A DNA stretch of 64,000 bases from Clostridiales bacterium 38-18 (GCA_001897605.1 MKTL01000001.1:372001-436000), one strand, 5' to 3'. Shown: positions 1 through 8,668, counted from the first letter of the stretch. Made by a program: numbers and translations. The notes: generated from the sequence alone by a model not told the origin.

Positions 1-60
1 CGAGGTTATGTAACTTCTGAATGGGTGATGCTTGAAGATTTTGTTTATAAGTTGATTTGA
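1..60 (+). CDS. 3' end of an unidentified gene (partial)
   Basis: The first 60 bases read in one open frame to a TGA stop, giving the last 19 residues of a protein that begins before the window (it ends EDFVYKLI). Too little is visible to assign a family. It lies 74 bases upstream of mnmM on the same strand with no clear terminator between them, so the two may share a transcript. That this frame is coding is an inference from its position and from the lack of any competing frame. Confidence 0.35.
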   Translation, partial: RGYVTSEWVMLEDFVYKLI

Positions 61-134
61 GAAGCAACTTAATCTACTATAGAGTTAGTGATAAGCAATT
101 TTAGGGTGAATAAATAAATTATTTAGGGGCAGCT

Positions 135-695
135 ATGATACGACAGTTGACAGATTTCATACATTTTATTTGGAGTGGCTACATTTTTGATGGCATGCGG
201 GTACTTGATGCCACTGTGGGAAACGGACAGGATGCTGAGTTTCTATGTAAAAATATCGGAGAAAAAGGTAGCTTCGACGGCATAGACATACAGAGTATTG
301 CCATAGATAAAACGAGAGTAAGACTAATTGAGGCTGGTTTATCAAATTTCACTTTAATTTGTAAAGATCACAGCGAGATTAATTACTTATATGCATCTGA
401 TACCTTTGATATGATTGTGTATAATTTAGGCTATTTACCTTCTGAAGCTAAAGCGATTACCACGACGGTTCAAAAGACAGAGAAAAGCTTAAATTCAGCG
501 CTACAGCTAATTAGGGTTGATGGGGTGATCAGTGTGACGGTTTATCCTGGTCATGAAGAAGGGCGAGTTGAATCCGATTGGATTCAGAAATGGTCACAGA
601 ATCTCAATCCCAAAGTATTTCATGTTATGAAACTGTCTTATTTGAATCAAAGTGAGAGCTCTCCATATTTGCTACTGATAGAGAGAAAAAAATAA
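135..695 (+). CDS. mnmM: MnmM/YtqB-like tRNA wobble-uridine methyltransferase
   Basis: This is a 186-residue class I S-adenosylmethionine-dependent methyltransferase of the rRNA_methylase/YtqB family. The glycine-rich SAM motif DATVGNGQD is at residues 25-33, followed by the acidic ribose-binding segment (GIDIQ, about 49-53). The family signature NLGYLP is at 97-102. Family knowledge: Bacillus YtqB (MnmM) methylates aminomethyl-thiouridine to methylaminomethyl-thiouridine at the wobble base of certain tRNAs, in the cytoplasm. The length is typical. The ATG start follows AGGGGC. A bidirectional terminator overlaps the stop codon and separates it from the convergent ytxH-like gene. The family call is firm; the exact substrate is inferred. 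Confidence 0.85.
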   Translation: MIRQLTDFIHFIWSGYIFDGMRVLDATVGNGQDAEFLCKNIGEKGSFDGIDIQSIAIDKTRVRLIEAGLSNFTLICKDHSEINYLYASDTFDMIVYNLGYLPSEAKAITTTVQKTEKSLNSALQLIRVDGVISVTVYPGHEEGRVESDWIQKWSQNLNPKVFHVMKLSYLNQSESSPYLLLIERKK

Positions 696-723
696 AAGCA
701 TCGGCACTTAGTGTCGATGCTTT
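695..723. terminator. Bidirectional terminator between mnmM and the ytxH-like gene
   Basis: An inverted repeat (AAAGCATCGGCAC / GTGTCGATGCTTT, one mismatch, 3-base loop) begins within the mnmM stop codon and has A and T runs at its two ends. It can therefore terminate both convergent genes. Confidence 0.8.
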
Positions 724-727
724 AAAA

Positions 728-1255
728 TTATTGATTTTCTTTCCAATCTTCAATTTTTTCTTGAATGAGCTCTGATGCTTCCTCTACCGCTTCAGCACCT
801 TCTCCAAAGACTTCGGCACCTTCTATAGCAGCATTGGCAACCTCTTCCTTGGCTTCATCAAGTAGATCGTCAGCTTTTTCTTTAAATTCAATCTTCTTTT
901 CTGCGAAGTCTGCCTTTTTGTCCTTTATGGTTTTCTTGAAATCTGCACTTACTTTACCTACCGTTGAAACTGCTCTGTCCTTAAACAGTAAGCCCTTTTC
1001 CTTAGCAGTATTTGCAGCCTTCTCAGTTTTATATGCAACCTTCTGAGCGTTGCCCTTTACGAATTCAGCACCATTTTCAAAAGTATCAGATACATCTTTT
1101 CTTAGCTCTTTTCCAGATTTAGGGGCAGTGAACAAAGTAACTACTGAAGAAACGACACTACCGATAATAAGGGCAGCACCGACTTTTTTCATGGTTTCAA
1201 TCTTTTGTCTTTTTAGCTCTGCTTCACGTTTTTCACGTAACTTTTTCATTAACAT
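728..1255 (-). CDS. YtxH-like stress/envelope protein
   Basis: This 175-residue, lysine- and glutamate-rich protein resembles the YtxH family. After a charged N-terminus (about 1-22) there is one hydrophobic segment (AALIIGSVVSSVVTLF, about 26-43), then the family signature APKSGKELR. A long, strongly helical, alternating-charge tail fills the rest and probably forms a coiled coil. Family knowledge: YtxH proteins are general-stress proteins of unknown biochemical role, likely membrane-associated. A longer frame starts at 1300, but the ATG at 1255 sits 8 bases after GGGAG and gives the expected N-terminus, so it is preferred. It is convergent with mnmM. Confidence 0.7.
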   Translation of the reverse strand: MLMKKLREKREAELKRQKIETMKKVGAALIIGSVVSSVVTLFTAPKSGKELRKDVSDTFENGAEFVKGNAQKVAYKTEKAANTAKEKGLLFKDRAVSTVGKVSADFKKTIKDKKADFAEKKIEFKEKADDLLDEAKEEVANAAIEGAEVFGEGAEAVEEASELIQEKIEDWKENQ

Positions 1256-1419
1256 TTTATGTTCTCCCTTCTTTATTATGTTGATATCATTATACCCCAA
1301 TTATTAAGCTCTAACACGCTTTTAATGATATTTTAACTATACTTGCGACCTGAATTAATGGTAAAATTTCATTAGAAAGGCTACATAACGTAGCTTGTAT
1401 AAAATTAAAGGTGACGATT

Positions 1420-2598
1420 ATGAAAAAGCTAAATGTCGGTATTTTTAATGATTCATTTCCACCAATCCTTGATGGTGTTGCAAATGCAACGGTGAATTAT
1501 GCAAGATCGATACAAAAAATATATGGTAGAGCAGTTGTGGCAACCCCTTGGTATCCAAAGGTAAAGGATGATTATCCATTTAGGGTGATTCGATATTCAA
1601 GTACAAATGTAAGTAAGAGACTAGGCTATCGGATGGGTAATCCGTTTAATCCGCTACTAATTAAGAAGCTTGAAAATGAGAGCCTGGATATTATACACAT
1701 CCATAGTCCTTTTACTTCGGCGCTTCTTGCAAGGGTGTTAAGAAGATACACCGGAGCACCAATTGTATTTACGTATCATACAAAATTTGACGTGGATATA
1801 GAAAAGCGTATTGCCTTTAATCCGCTTAGAAAGGTTTCTATCAAATTTCTAATGAGCAATATTAACGCTTGTGATGAGGTTTGGGTCGTCTCAGAGGGCG
1901 CTGGTGAGAATTTGGTCCAATTGGGCTATGAAGGTGAATTTCAGGTGATGGAAAATGGTACTGATTTCGAGAAGGGAATCGGTTCAGAAGAAAGCCTTCG
2001 GGCCATTAGGCAGCAATATGGCATAAAGGAAGATGAGACCGTTTTTTTATTTGTAGGTCGAATGATGTGGTACAAAAATCTAAGGTTTACGATCGATAGT
2101 TTAAAAGCAGCTAAGGAGCAAGGTGCTGATTTTAAAATGCTTTTTGTAGGTGATGGCGTTGACCGTCCAAGTATCCAAGAGTATATTGCATCACTTGGAC
2201 TTGAAAATGATTGTATCTTTACCGGGGCGATACATGATCGAGAGCATTTGAGAAGCTATTTTTCAATCGCAAATTTATTCTTATTTCCATCAACTTATGA
2301 TACAAATGGAATTGTAGTTAGAGAAGCCGCAGCCTGTGGTTGCCCATCATTACTAATAGAGGGGAGCTGTGCCTCTGAAAAAATTCAGCATAATATAACA
2401 GGCGTATTAATTGAAGAAAACGTTGAAAGCATGTCGAGAGAAATCGTGCTTGCGTGTGAGGATCACTTGCGACTTAAAAATATAGGCCAAAACGCAGCAG
2501 AACAAATCTATCTATCGTGGGACGATGCGGTAGGTAAAGCTTTTGAACGATATCATCACATTATTGAACAGAAAAGCCAGGTTAAATTAAACGCGTAA
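1420..2598 (+). CDS. GT4-family glycosyltransferase (glycolipid type)
   Basis: This is a 392-residue GT-B fold glycosyltransferase of family 4. The N-terminal domain (about 1-185) holds the acceptor side, with an NDSFPPILDGVA-type start and HIHSPF. The C-terminal nucleotide-sugar domain (about 190-370) has FVGRMMWYKN and the FPSTYDTNGIVVREAAACG block. The usual E-x7-E is D-x7-E here, a change I note without knowing its effect. The family includes diacylglycerol glucosyltransferases and mannosyltransferases, so the product is probably a membrane glycolipid; the substrate is not readable. The ATG at 1420 is preferred over an in-frame GTG at 1411 because AAAGGTGA serves as its ribosome binding site. 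It is monocistronic and ends at a strong terminator. Confidence 0.8.
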   Translation: MKKLNVGIFNDSFPPILDGVANATVNYARSIQKIYGRAVVATPWYPKVKDDYPFRVIRYSSTNVSKRLGYRMGNPFNPLLIKKLENESLDIIHIHSPFTSALLARVLRRYTGAPIVFTYHTKFDVDIEKRIAFNPLRKVSIKFLMSNINACDEVWVVSEGAGENLVQLGYEGEFQVMENGTDFEKGIGSEESLRAIRQQYGIKEDETVFLFVGRMMWYKNLRFTIDSLKAAKEQGADFKMLFVGDGVDRPSIQEYIASLGLENDCIFTGAIHDREHLRSYFSIANLFLFPSTYDTNGIVVREAAACGCPSLLIEGSCASEKIQHNITGVLIEENVESMSREIVLACEDHLRLKNIGQNAAEQIYLSWDDAVGKAFERYHHIIEQKSQVKLNA

Positions 2599-2601
2599 AT
2601 T

Positions 2602-2650
2602 AAAAAAGGTATTCCAAGATAGCAAAAGGCTATTTAGGAATACCTTATTC
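2602..2650. terminator. Bidirectional terminator after the glycosyltransferase and the riboswitch tandem
   Basis: Stem GGTATTCC (2608-2615) pairs with GGAATACC (2637-2644), extended inside by ATAGC/GCTAT around an AAAAG loop. Read on the minus strand it ends in six T residues, so it also ends the transcript carrying the two riboswitches, 44 bases after the second aptamer. Confidence 0.8.
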
Positions 2651-2687
2651 ATTTGTTAAAAACTATAATGAGAAATCAACGCGCAAA

Positions 2688-2870
2688 AAAACTTTTCTCG
2701 GTAACTGGCTGCCATACTTAGCTTATAAATAAATGTGCATTTATAAGCAGACTATCAGCTATTCTTGAACTAATTAATAAAAATTAATTCTAATAGATAA
2801 TACAAGGTTAGGCCCTTCTAGTTTTGCGCCACATGTTTTCGCATGCTTTGCTATGATTCCGAAAAGTTTT
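2688..2870 (-). ncRNA. Cyclic-di-GMP-I (GEMM-I) riboswitch, second of tandem, variant core
   Basis: On the minus strand the sequence reads ATAGCAAAGCATGCGAAAACATG, then GGCGCAAAAC, GGGCCTA and, after a long AT-rich arm, the 3' signature GCCAGTTACCGAG. These are the GEMM-I landmarks in order. A closing stem AAAACTTTTCGG / CCGAGAAAAGTTTT (two-base bulge) pairs 2859-2870 with 2688-2701. The P3 arm carries an extra palindrome at 2720-2747. The hallmark GACGCAAAGC is changed at two positions (GGCGCAAAAC). The element lies in tandem behind the first aptamer, and no convincing gene follows. Confidence 0.75.
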
Positions 2871-3013
2871 TTGGTAGCTGGCGATCTTACATAACGATGA
2901 TAAATAATCGTCTAAAGGCTCTTTAGAGAGTTACTCATTTTCAAACGTTATATTTAGACCCTGTAGCTTTGCGTCACATGGTTTGCCATGCTTTGCTATT
3001 TCATATGATACCC
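2871..3013 (-). ncRNA. Cyclic-di-GMP-I (GEMM-I) riboswitch, first of tandem
   Basis: On the minus strand the sequence reads ATAGCAAAGCATGGCAAACC, then GACGCAAAGC (exact hallmark), GGGTCTA, a variable P3 arm, and GCCAGCTACC. These are the conserved blocks of the GEMM-I aptamer in the right order and spacing. The hairpin CATGG-CAAA-CCATG replaces the usual GNRA-capped P2. The aptamer begins about 35 bases after the ade stop codon with no terminator between them. It may be the 3' UTR of ade, or it may start from its own weak promoter (TATTAT near 3016-3021 on the minus strand). Confidence 0.85.
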
Positions 3014-3047
3014 ACATAATACGATTCGAAACAGGTTGACATAAAAA

Positions 3048-4805
3048 TTATTCGGATTTTTCAGAAACCTCTATAAAATTAAATTTTCCAACGTCAAAAT
3101 ACCCTCTATCAGTAATTTTCAACTCTGGAATAACTGGTAAGGCTAGGAAGCTCAATGTCATAAAAGGCTCAAGCCCATCTGGAATACTAAGCTCGGTTCG
3201 TGCAAGTACTCTTAGCTGACTTAGCTTATCAGCAACAAATTCCATGCTTTCATTTGACATAAGTCCAGCAATTGGTAAAGCCAATGCGTCGAGTATCCTA
3301 CCTTTTGATGCGATTGATATACCTCCCTGTAATCTAACTAGCTCATTCACTGCAAGTGCCATATCGGAGTCGTTGTCACCAATAACGATAATATTATGTG
3401 AATCATGTGCAATTGTCGTGGCAATCGCACCACCCTTTAAGTGAAAGTTCTCGACGAGACCAATCCCTACATTATCCGTTTTTCCATGTCTTTCAATGAC
3501 CGCTATTTTAGCTATATCAAGGTGTTTATTGGTTATAAAATTATTATTAGCATCGAGATATACTCTACGCACAACATGTTCTGTGACGATTGAACCAGAT
3601 GTTATTCTGATGACATTGGCGACATCACTTTCGAGATGAAGCTTAAGTCTTTCCGGTGCAATGGATTGAATTTTAACCGTATCTTCAACACGCTTGCTAT
3701 TGATTGAGGCTGTCTCGAAGAGCGCTATTTTGTTTTTGGCAACTAAGTAGCCTTTTTTATAGACCATTTCTATATCAAAATTCTCAAAGTTATCGAAGAC
3801 GATGAGGTCGGCATCATACCCAGGCGCAATCGCACCGATATCTCTTAGATTGTAGCACCTTGCTGGATTAATGGTCGCCATTTGAATCGCAGTAATCGGA
3901 TCTATGCCCAATGAAATTGCGCGTTTGACATTATAATCAATATGCCCATTTTTTAAAATATCCTCAGGATGTTTATCATCGGTACAAAACATACATTGCT
4001 GCTTGCTGTGTGTGTTGACCCCTTTTATTAACACATCGAGGTTTCTAGCGGCAGTCCCTTCTCTAATTGCGACATACATTCCCAATCCGATGCGCTCTTC
4101 CATCTCTTCTAGCGTGGTGCATTCGTGGTCTGTTCTAACGCCATTGATCATATAGGCGTTTAAGTCTTTTCCGGTTAGATTTGGTCCATGACCGTCGATA
4201 ATCATACGATCGGCCATTTCTAGCTTTTCTAGCATTGGAAGATAGCCATTTATTACACTTGGATAATCCATGACCTCGCCAAGTCCAAGTACGATAGGGT
4301 TGTCGATTAATTCAGACAGCTCTTTTCTTTCCAGCACATAGCCAGAATTTTCATAAGGGGTTGCAGGGACACAAGAGGGTAACATGAAAAACGCGTTAAG
4401 TGCAGTATGCTCAGTGGCATCAATCATATATTTAATGCCTTCTATTCCTGAAACATTAGCGATTTCATGCGGATCGGCGATAACGGTAGTCGTGCCTCTA
4501 GGTACGATGATGCGTGACATTTGTTCTGGTGTTACTAGGGTTGATTCCATATGCATGTGTGAATCGATGAGGCCAGGAGCAACGTATTTACCTGCCAAAT
4601 CAACTACATTTTCGCCATCGTAATTGCCAATACCGATTATTTTCCCGTGATCGATTGCGATGTTTGATTCTATTATTCTCCCATTAAAAACGTTGATTAT
4701 TTTACAGTTCTTTAGGACTAAGGAGCAGGTCTTCTTGCCAGAAGCCAAAGCAGCTCGCTTTGCCATTCGATTAATTTTATCTTTTTTTTGTTCTTCTATT
4801 CTCAT
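3048..4805 (-). CDS. ade: Adenine deaminase
   Basis: This 585-residue amidohydrolase converts adenine to hypoxanthine and ammonia in purine salvage. It has the Ade signatures: an N-terminal composite domain, the metal site SHMHMES (about 82-88), the Ade-specific segment RGTTTVIADPHEIANVSG region, CTDDKHPED in the catalytic barrel, and the adenine deaminase C-terminal domain (about 410-575, with IAHDSHNIIVIGDND). The length is normal. The start codon ATG follows AAAGGAAC. It is transcribed alone on the minus strand; no purine riboswitch is visible upstream. Downstream, with no terminator of its own, come the two c-di-GMP riboswitches. Confidence 0.95.
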   Translation of the reverse strand: MRIEEQKKDKINRMAKRAALASGKKTCSLVLKNCKIINVFNGRIIESNIAIDHGKIIGIGNYDGENVVDLAGKYVAPGLIDSHMHMESTLVTPEQMSRIIVPRGTTTVIADPHEIANVSGIEGIKYMIDATEHTALNAFFMLPSCVPATPYENSGYVLERKELSELIDNPIVLGLGEVMDYPSVINGYLPMLEKLEMADRMIIDGHGPNLTGKDLNAYMINGVRTDHECTTLEEMEERIGLGMYVAIREGTAARNLDVLIKGVNTHSKQQCMFCTDDKHPEDILKNGHIDYNVKRAISLGIDPITAIQMATINPARCYNLRDIGAIAPGYDADLIVFDNFENFDIEMVYKKGYLVAKNKIALFETASINSKRVEDTVKIQSIAPERLKLHLESDVANVIRITSGSIVTEHVVRRVYLDANNNFITNKHLDIAKIAVIERHGKTDNVGIGLVENFHLKGGAIATTIAHDSHNIIVIGDNDSDMALAVNELVRLQGGISIASKGRILDALALPIAGLMSNESMEFVADKLSQLRVLARTELSIPDGLEPFMTLSFLALPVIPELKITDRGYFDVGKFNFIEVSEKSE

Positions 4806-5416
4806 TTTAAGTTCCTTTCGTGATTCACAAGTATCAAAATATTATTACTATTATAGCATTAGAGTGATATTTTTAAACACATTGACTAAATTATTCTCAA
4901 AATTACAGAAATACGTGTGAAATTATCATTGCATTTGAATGATTCCATCCAGTATAGCCGATCATTTTTTCTTCTATTATATATACCACAAAATAACGTT
5001 TTGTTGATTGCAAGAATGAGATAAAGAACTTCCATAATCGGGATAAATTATGTCCAAACCCATTGCATTTGAAAGATAATGAAGACGAAGTTGCAAATCT
5101 AAATTATGATTTATTTTGCAATTTATGTGACACTCACTTGCAGTTTATAAAGTTGTCAAATGTGAATATAAAAACAGTGGATAAATAATTATAGGTAAGT
5201 AATAATTATGTGAATCAATTGTTATAGTTTTGTGCTTCTAGAGATGCATCGTTCAAAAAAAGTGGACAATTTCAACGATTTAGCTATCTCTGTATCATTA
5301 TGCAAAAGTAAAGTTTGATATATAAAAAATATTACACAGATGTAACAAAATACGGATTTATTTCTAAAAATTAATCGTATAAATTAATTCATACGATGTT
5401 AAGTGTCTGAAATTTA
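4806..5416. other. Long AT-rich intergenic region between ade and opp
   Basis: About 600 bases without a credible gene separate two divergent transcription units. Short direct repeats of ATTGCATTTGAA occur at 4929 and 5063, and a perfect inverted repeat lies at 5374-5397. I recognised no riboswitch or RNA gene. The region probably holds control sites for the opp operon and the ade promoter. Confidence 0.5.
5374..5397. repeat. Inverted repeat upstream of the opp promoter
   Basis: Two 7-base arms, ATCGTAT and ATACGAT, are separated by 10 bases. The repeat sits 20 bases upstream of the proposed -35 box of opp. It is a candidate operator for a dimeric regulator, or a weak RNA stem. No regulator is assigned. 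Confidence 0.4.
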
Positions 5417-5445
5417 TTGCAAAATTCAAACAATAGGATTATTAT
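5417..5445 (+). promoter_or_regulatory. Candidate sigma-A promoter of opp
   Basis: TTGCAA (5417-5422) and TATTAT (5440-5445) are separated by 17 bases, giving a leader of about 45 bases before oppB. Confidence 0.5.
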
Positions 5446-5499
5446 TATATATATTGTTGCACTAATGGAATTACAGACTAAATTTAAGGGGTGAATGTA

Positions 5500-6420
5500 T
5501 TGGGGAGATTTTTAGTTAAAAGGATCCTGACAATGATCGTGACGTTATTCGTTATCATTACGATTACATTTATCATGATGCACGCCATCCCAGGCGGTCC
5601 ATTTACAAGAGAAAAAGCACTACCAGAGCCTGTTCTTCAAGCTTTGAATGCTAAGTATCATTTAGATGACCCGCTTTGGAAGCAATTTGTGGATTATGTT
5701 AAAGGTGTCTTGACTTTCAACTTAGGACCATCGTTTCAAAGAGCAGGGGTTACAGTTAATGATTTAATCAGAGAAGGTTTCCCAGCAACATTGAAGATCG
5801 GTCTTGCGTCGGTATTGGTTATTATAATTGTGGGTATACCGCTTGGTATATTATCGGCGCTCAAGCAAAACAAATGGCAAGATGGACTCGTCATGTTTAT
5901 CGCGACGATTGGTGTTACCATACCATCGTTCGTTATGGCTACAGGGATTATCTATATTTTCAGTGCTAAATTGGGTTGGCTGCCATCTAATGGTCTGACC
6001 TCGTGGAAGCATATGATAGGTCCTGTAATTGCTTTATCAGGTTTCTCTTTATCTTTTGTTGCCCGTTTAACGCGTTCTAGTATGCTGGAAGTCTTACAAC
6101 AGGACTACATTAGAACAGCTAGAGCGAAAGGTTTATCTAATAATAAGGTAATTTACAAACATGCACTTAAAAATGCTTTAATACCAGTTGTCACATATTT
6201 AGGACCAATGATAGCGTCACTTCTAACAGGTTCTTTCGTTATCGAAAAAGTATTTGCAATCCCTGGAATGGGTAAGCACTTCGTTGAGAGTGTCGGAAAC
6301 AGAGATTATACAGTTCTTATGGGAATCACAATTTTCTATGCGTTGTTCCTAGTAATTATGGTACTTCTCGTCGACATCTTGTACAGCTTTATCGATCCAA
6401 GAATTAAAATGGAAGACTAG
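5500..6420 (+). CDS. oppB: Oligopeptide ABC transporter permease OppB
   Basis: This is a 306-residue inner-membrane permease of the DppB/OppB family. It has an N-terminal hydrophobic helix (about 6-27), a periplasmic-side loop, and the BPD_transp_1 core with five helices. The coupling EAA loop is visible (ARAKGLSNNKVIYKHALKNA). The C-terminal YSFIDPRIK motif is typical. A GTG at 5491 is in frame, but AAGGGG lies about 8 bases before the TTG at 5500, which gives the usual MGRFLVKR start, so TTG is preferred. It is the first gene of oppBCDFA and pairs with OppC to form the channel. Confidence 0.92.
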   Translation: MGRFLVKRILTMIVTLFVIITITFIMMHAIPGGPFTREKALPEPVLQALNAKYHLDDPLWKQFVDYVKGVLTFNLGPSFQRAGVTVNDLIREGFPATLKIGLASVLVIIIVGIPLGILSALKQNKWQDGLVMFIATIGVTIPSFVMATGIIYIFSAKLGWLPSNGLTSWKHMIGPVIALSGFSLSFVARLTRSSMLEVLQQDYIRTARAKGLSNNKVIYKHALKNALIPVVTYLGPMIASLLTGSFVIEKVFAIPGMGKHFVESVGNRDYTVLMGITIFYALFLVIMVLLVDILYSFIDPRIKMED

Positions 6421-6428
6421 GGGGCTAT

Positions 6429-7625
6429 ATGTCAGAACAAACAATCAACAAAGCACTGTGGGAAAATATTCCCAAAGAAAACAAAGATGCCGAAGTGATT
6501 TCTCGTCCGAGTATGACCTACTGGCAAGATGCCTGGAGAAGATTAAAGAAAAACAAACTCTCTATGTTGGGTCTGTTATTTATTTTCTTTATGGTAATGA
6601 CTGCAATAATTGGACCATATGTGATTTCACATGATTATTCAACTCAGCAGTTACAACTTGCGAATATTCCACCTAAGATTGATATCTATAAAGTAGATGA
6701 CGCAACTTATATCTATATGCACAGTGAATACAAGCTCTTTAATGTGACAGCGGATGGCTTATTATCCGATAAAATTAAAGAAACTGAAAACGACCTAACT
6801 AATAGAAAACGCGTCTATAATATAGACGGAAATGAAGTCGTACTCGATTATAGCTACGCTTCAAAAAAGGTTGAAGAAAATCCAGATGGCGTTAAGTTTA
6901 AGCTTTTTATGAATGGAGAAGAGATGAAGGTCTACGATTCAGTTCATAATAAATCTTATGTACTTGGAACTGATGGTCTCGGTAGAGATATGCTCGCAAG
7001 GGTTATCTACGGCGCTAGAATTTCGCTATTAATCGCTTTCATAGCAACTGTAGTAAACTTTTTCATCGGTGTTCTATACGGTGGGGTATCTGGTTATTTT
7101 GGCGGTAGAGTTGACAACCTTATGATGCGTATCGTCGATATCATCAATGTTATACCACTTCTACTTTACGTAATTTTGCTTTCAGTTATTATCGGATCAG
7201 GCTTAAAATCCATCATCATAGCCTTGGGTTCGGTTTATTGGGTAAGTATGGCGCGTATCGTTCGTGGTCAGGTACTCAGTTTAAAAGAGCAAGAATATGT
7301 ATTGGCGGCTAGAACTTTGGGTGCAAGCTCTATGAGAATTATGATTAGACACTTAATCCCAAATGCGATGGGTCCAATTATTGTTTCTATGACAATGTTA
7401 ATTCCAAGTGCGATCTTTACTGAAGCTTTCTTGAGCTTTATCGGTTTAGGTGTAAATGCACCACTTGCTTCTTGGGGTACACTTGCAAATGACGCACTTG
7501 GTGGTTTAAGATCATATCCTTATCAGTTGTTCTATCCATCTTTAGCAATCTCAGTGACAATGCTGGCATTCAACTTCTTAGGTGATGGCCTTAGAGATGC
7601 ATTAGACCCAAGATTAAGAAAATAG
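6429..7625 (+). CDS. oppC: Oligopeptide ABC transporter permease OppC (with large extracytoplasmic insert)
   Basis: This is the second permease subunit, 398 residues. The N-terminal OppC_N region and first membrane helix (about 45-70) are followed by a hydrophilic insert of about 105 residues (75-180, rich in D, K and Y). Then comes the standard five-helix permease core with the EAA loop (ARTLGASSMRIMIRHLIPNA) and the C-terminal GDGLRDALDPR motif. The insert makes the protein about 100 residues longer than enterobacterial OppC (about 300). It would lie outside the membrane and may contact OppA. It follows oppB after 8 bases, with AGGGGG as ribosome binding site. Confidence 0.9.
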   Translation: MSEQTINKALWENIPKENKDAEVISRPSMTYWQDAWRRLKKNKLSMLGLLFIFFMVMTAIIGPYVISHDYSTQQLQLANIPPKIDIYKVDDATYIYMHSEYKLFNVTADGLLSDKIKETENDLTNRKRVYNIDGNEVVLDYSYASKKVEENPDGVKFKLFMNGEEMKVYDSVHNKSYVLGTDGLGRDMLARVIYGARISLLIAFIATVVNFFIGVLYGGVSGYFGGRVDNLMMRIVDIINVIPLLLYVILLSVIIGSGLKSIIIALGSVYWVSMARIVRGQVLSLKEQEYVLAARTLGASSMRIMIRHLIPNAMGPIIVSMTMLIPSAIFTEAFLSFIGLGVNAPLASWGTLANDALGGLRSYPYQLFYPSLAISVTMLAFNFLGDGLRDALDPRLRK

Positions 7626-7639
7626 GAGAGGTGTAGACT

Positions 7640-8668
7640 GTGGCTGATAAATTATTAGAAGTAAAAAATCTTAAGACCTCTTTCTTTACACATGTAGGTG
7701 AAGTTCAAGCGGTCAGAGGCGTAAGCTTCGATTTAGGCGTTGGTGAAGCACTTGGTATCGTTGGTGAATCAGGAAGTGGAAAATCTGTAACTTCAATGTC
7801 ACTGATGAAGCTATTGCAATATCCAGGAGTTATTAAAGAAGGTCAAATCCTTTTTGAGGGAACCGATGTTGTTCCTAAAACAGAAAAAGAAATGAGAAAA
7901 ATCAGAGGAAATGATATCGCGATGATATTCCAAGATCCGATGACTTCTCTTAATCCAGTATATACAATAGGTAATCAAATTATCGAGGCGATTTTAGAGC
8001 ATCAAAATGTAACCAAGCAACAGGCGAGACAAAAAGCAATTAAAATGCTCGAACTTGTTGGTATTCCTTCACCTGAGTCGAGAATAGACAACTATCCTCA
8101 TGAGTTCAGCGGTGGTATGAGACAGCGTGCAATGATTGCAATTGCACTTTCTTGTGAACCGAAGCTCTTAATTGCAGATGAACCAACCACTGCTCTTGAT
8201 GTTACAATTCAAGCTCAAATTCTTGAGTTAATGAGAGAACTAAAAGAAAAAATTAACACTTCAATTATCTTAATCACACATGATTTAGGCGTTGTTGCCG
8301 ATTTGTGCTCAAGAATTATCGTTATGTACGGTGGCTTGATTATGGAAGAGGGAACCGCAGAGCAAGTTTTCTATACACCAAAGCATCCATATACAATGGG
8401 TCTTTTAAAATCTATTCCTAAAGTTAACAAAAAAGAGAAGGAAAGATTAATTCCAATCGATGGTACGCCACCTGATTTGGTTAAACCGCCAACTGGATGC
8501 CCATTCTATGCAAGATGTGAATATGCTATGAAAATCTGTAAAGAACAAGTTCCGCCTTATTTTGGTGTTGCACCGGGTCATCGTTCTATGTGTTGGCGAC
8601 TCCATGAAGACGCTCCAGCGCATGAGGACTTCATAAAAGAATCAAATAGGGGGGGCACTCATGGCTAA
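7640..8668 (+). CDS. oppD: Oligopeptide ABC transporter ATPase OppD
   Basis: This is a 342-residue cytoplasmic ABC ATPase. Walker A is GESGSGKS (about 43-50), the Q-loop is [11 protein letters not shown], the signature is FSGGMRQR, and Walker B is [12 protein letters not shown], followed by the switch histidine (ITHD). The C-terminal oligo_HPY extension contains the cysteine cluster C-x5-C...C...C ([14 protein letters not shown]), which binds an iron-sulfur cluster in some family members. The GTG start follows AGGAGAGG. The 3' end overlaps oppF by 8 bases, indicating translational coupling. Confidence 0.93.
   Translation: MADKLLEVKNLKTSFFTHVGEVQAVRGVSFDLGVGEALGIVGESGSGKSVTSMSLMKLLQYPGVIKEGQILFEGTDVVPKTEKEMRKIRGNDIAMIFQDPMTSLNPVYTIGNQIIEAILEHQNVTKQQARQKAIKMLELVGIPSPESRIDNYPHEFSGGMRQRAMIAIALSCEPKLLIADEPTTALDVTIQAQILELMRELKEKINTSIILITHDLGVVADLCSRIIVMYGGLIMEEGTAEQVFYTPKHPYTMGLLKSIPKVNKKEKERLIPIDGTPPDLVKPPTGCPFYARCEYAMKICKEQVPPYFGVAPGHRSMCWRLHEDAPAHEDFIKESNRGGTHG

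Noticed and set aside
765-1307. Two serine/alanine-rich reading frames on the plus strand opposite the ytxH-like gene
   Set aside because: They mirror the lysine/glutamate-rich codons of the minus-strand gene, have no ribosome binding sites, and resemble no protein.
2587-2652. A 21-codon minus-strand frame between the second riboswitch and the glycosyltransferase gene
   Set aside because: It has no ribosome binding site and runs through the terminator stem, so it is unlikely to be the riboswitch target.
4806-4900. A purine riboswitch ahead of ade
   Set aside because: The conserved three-way-junction and loop sequences were not found.
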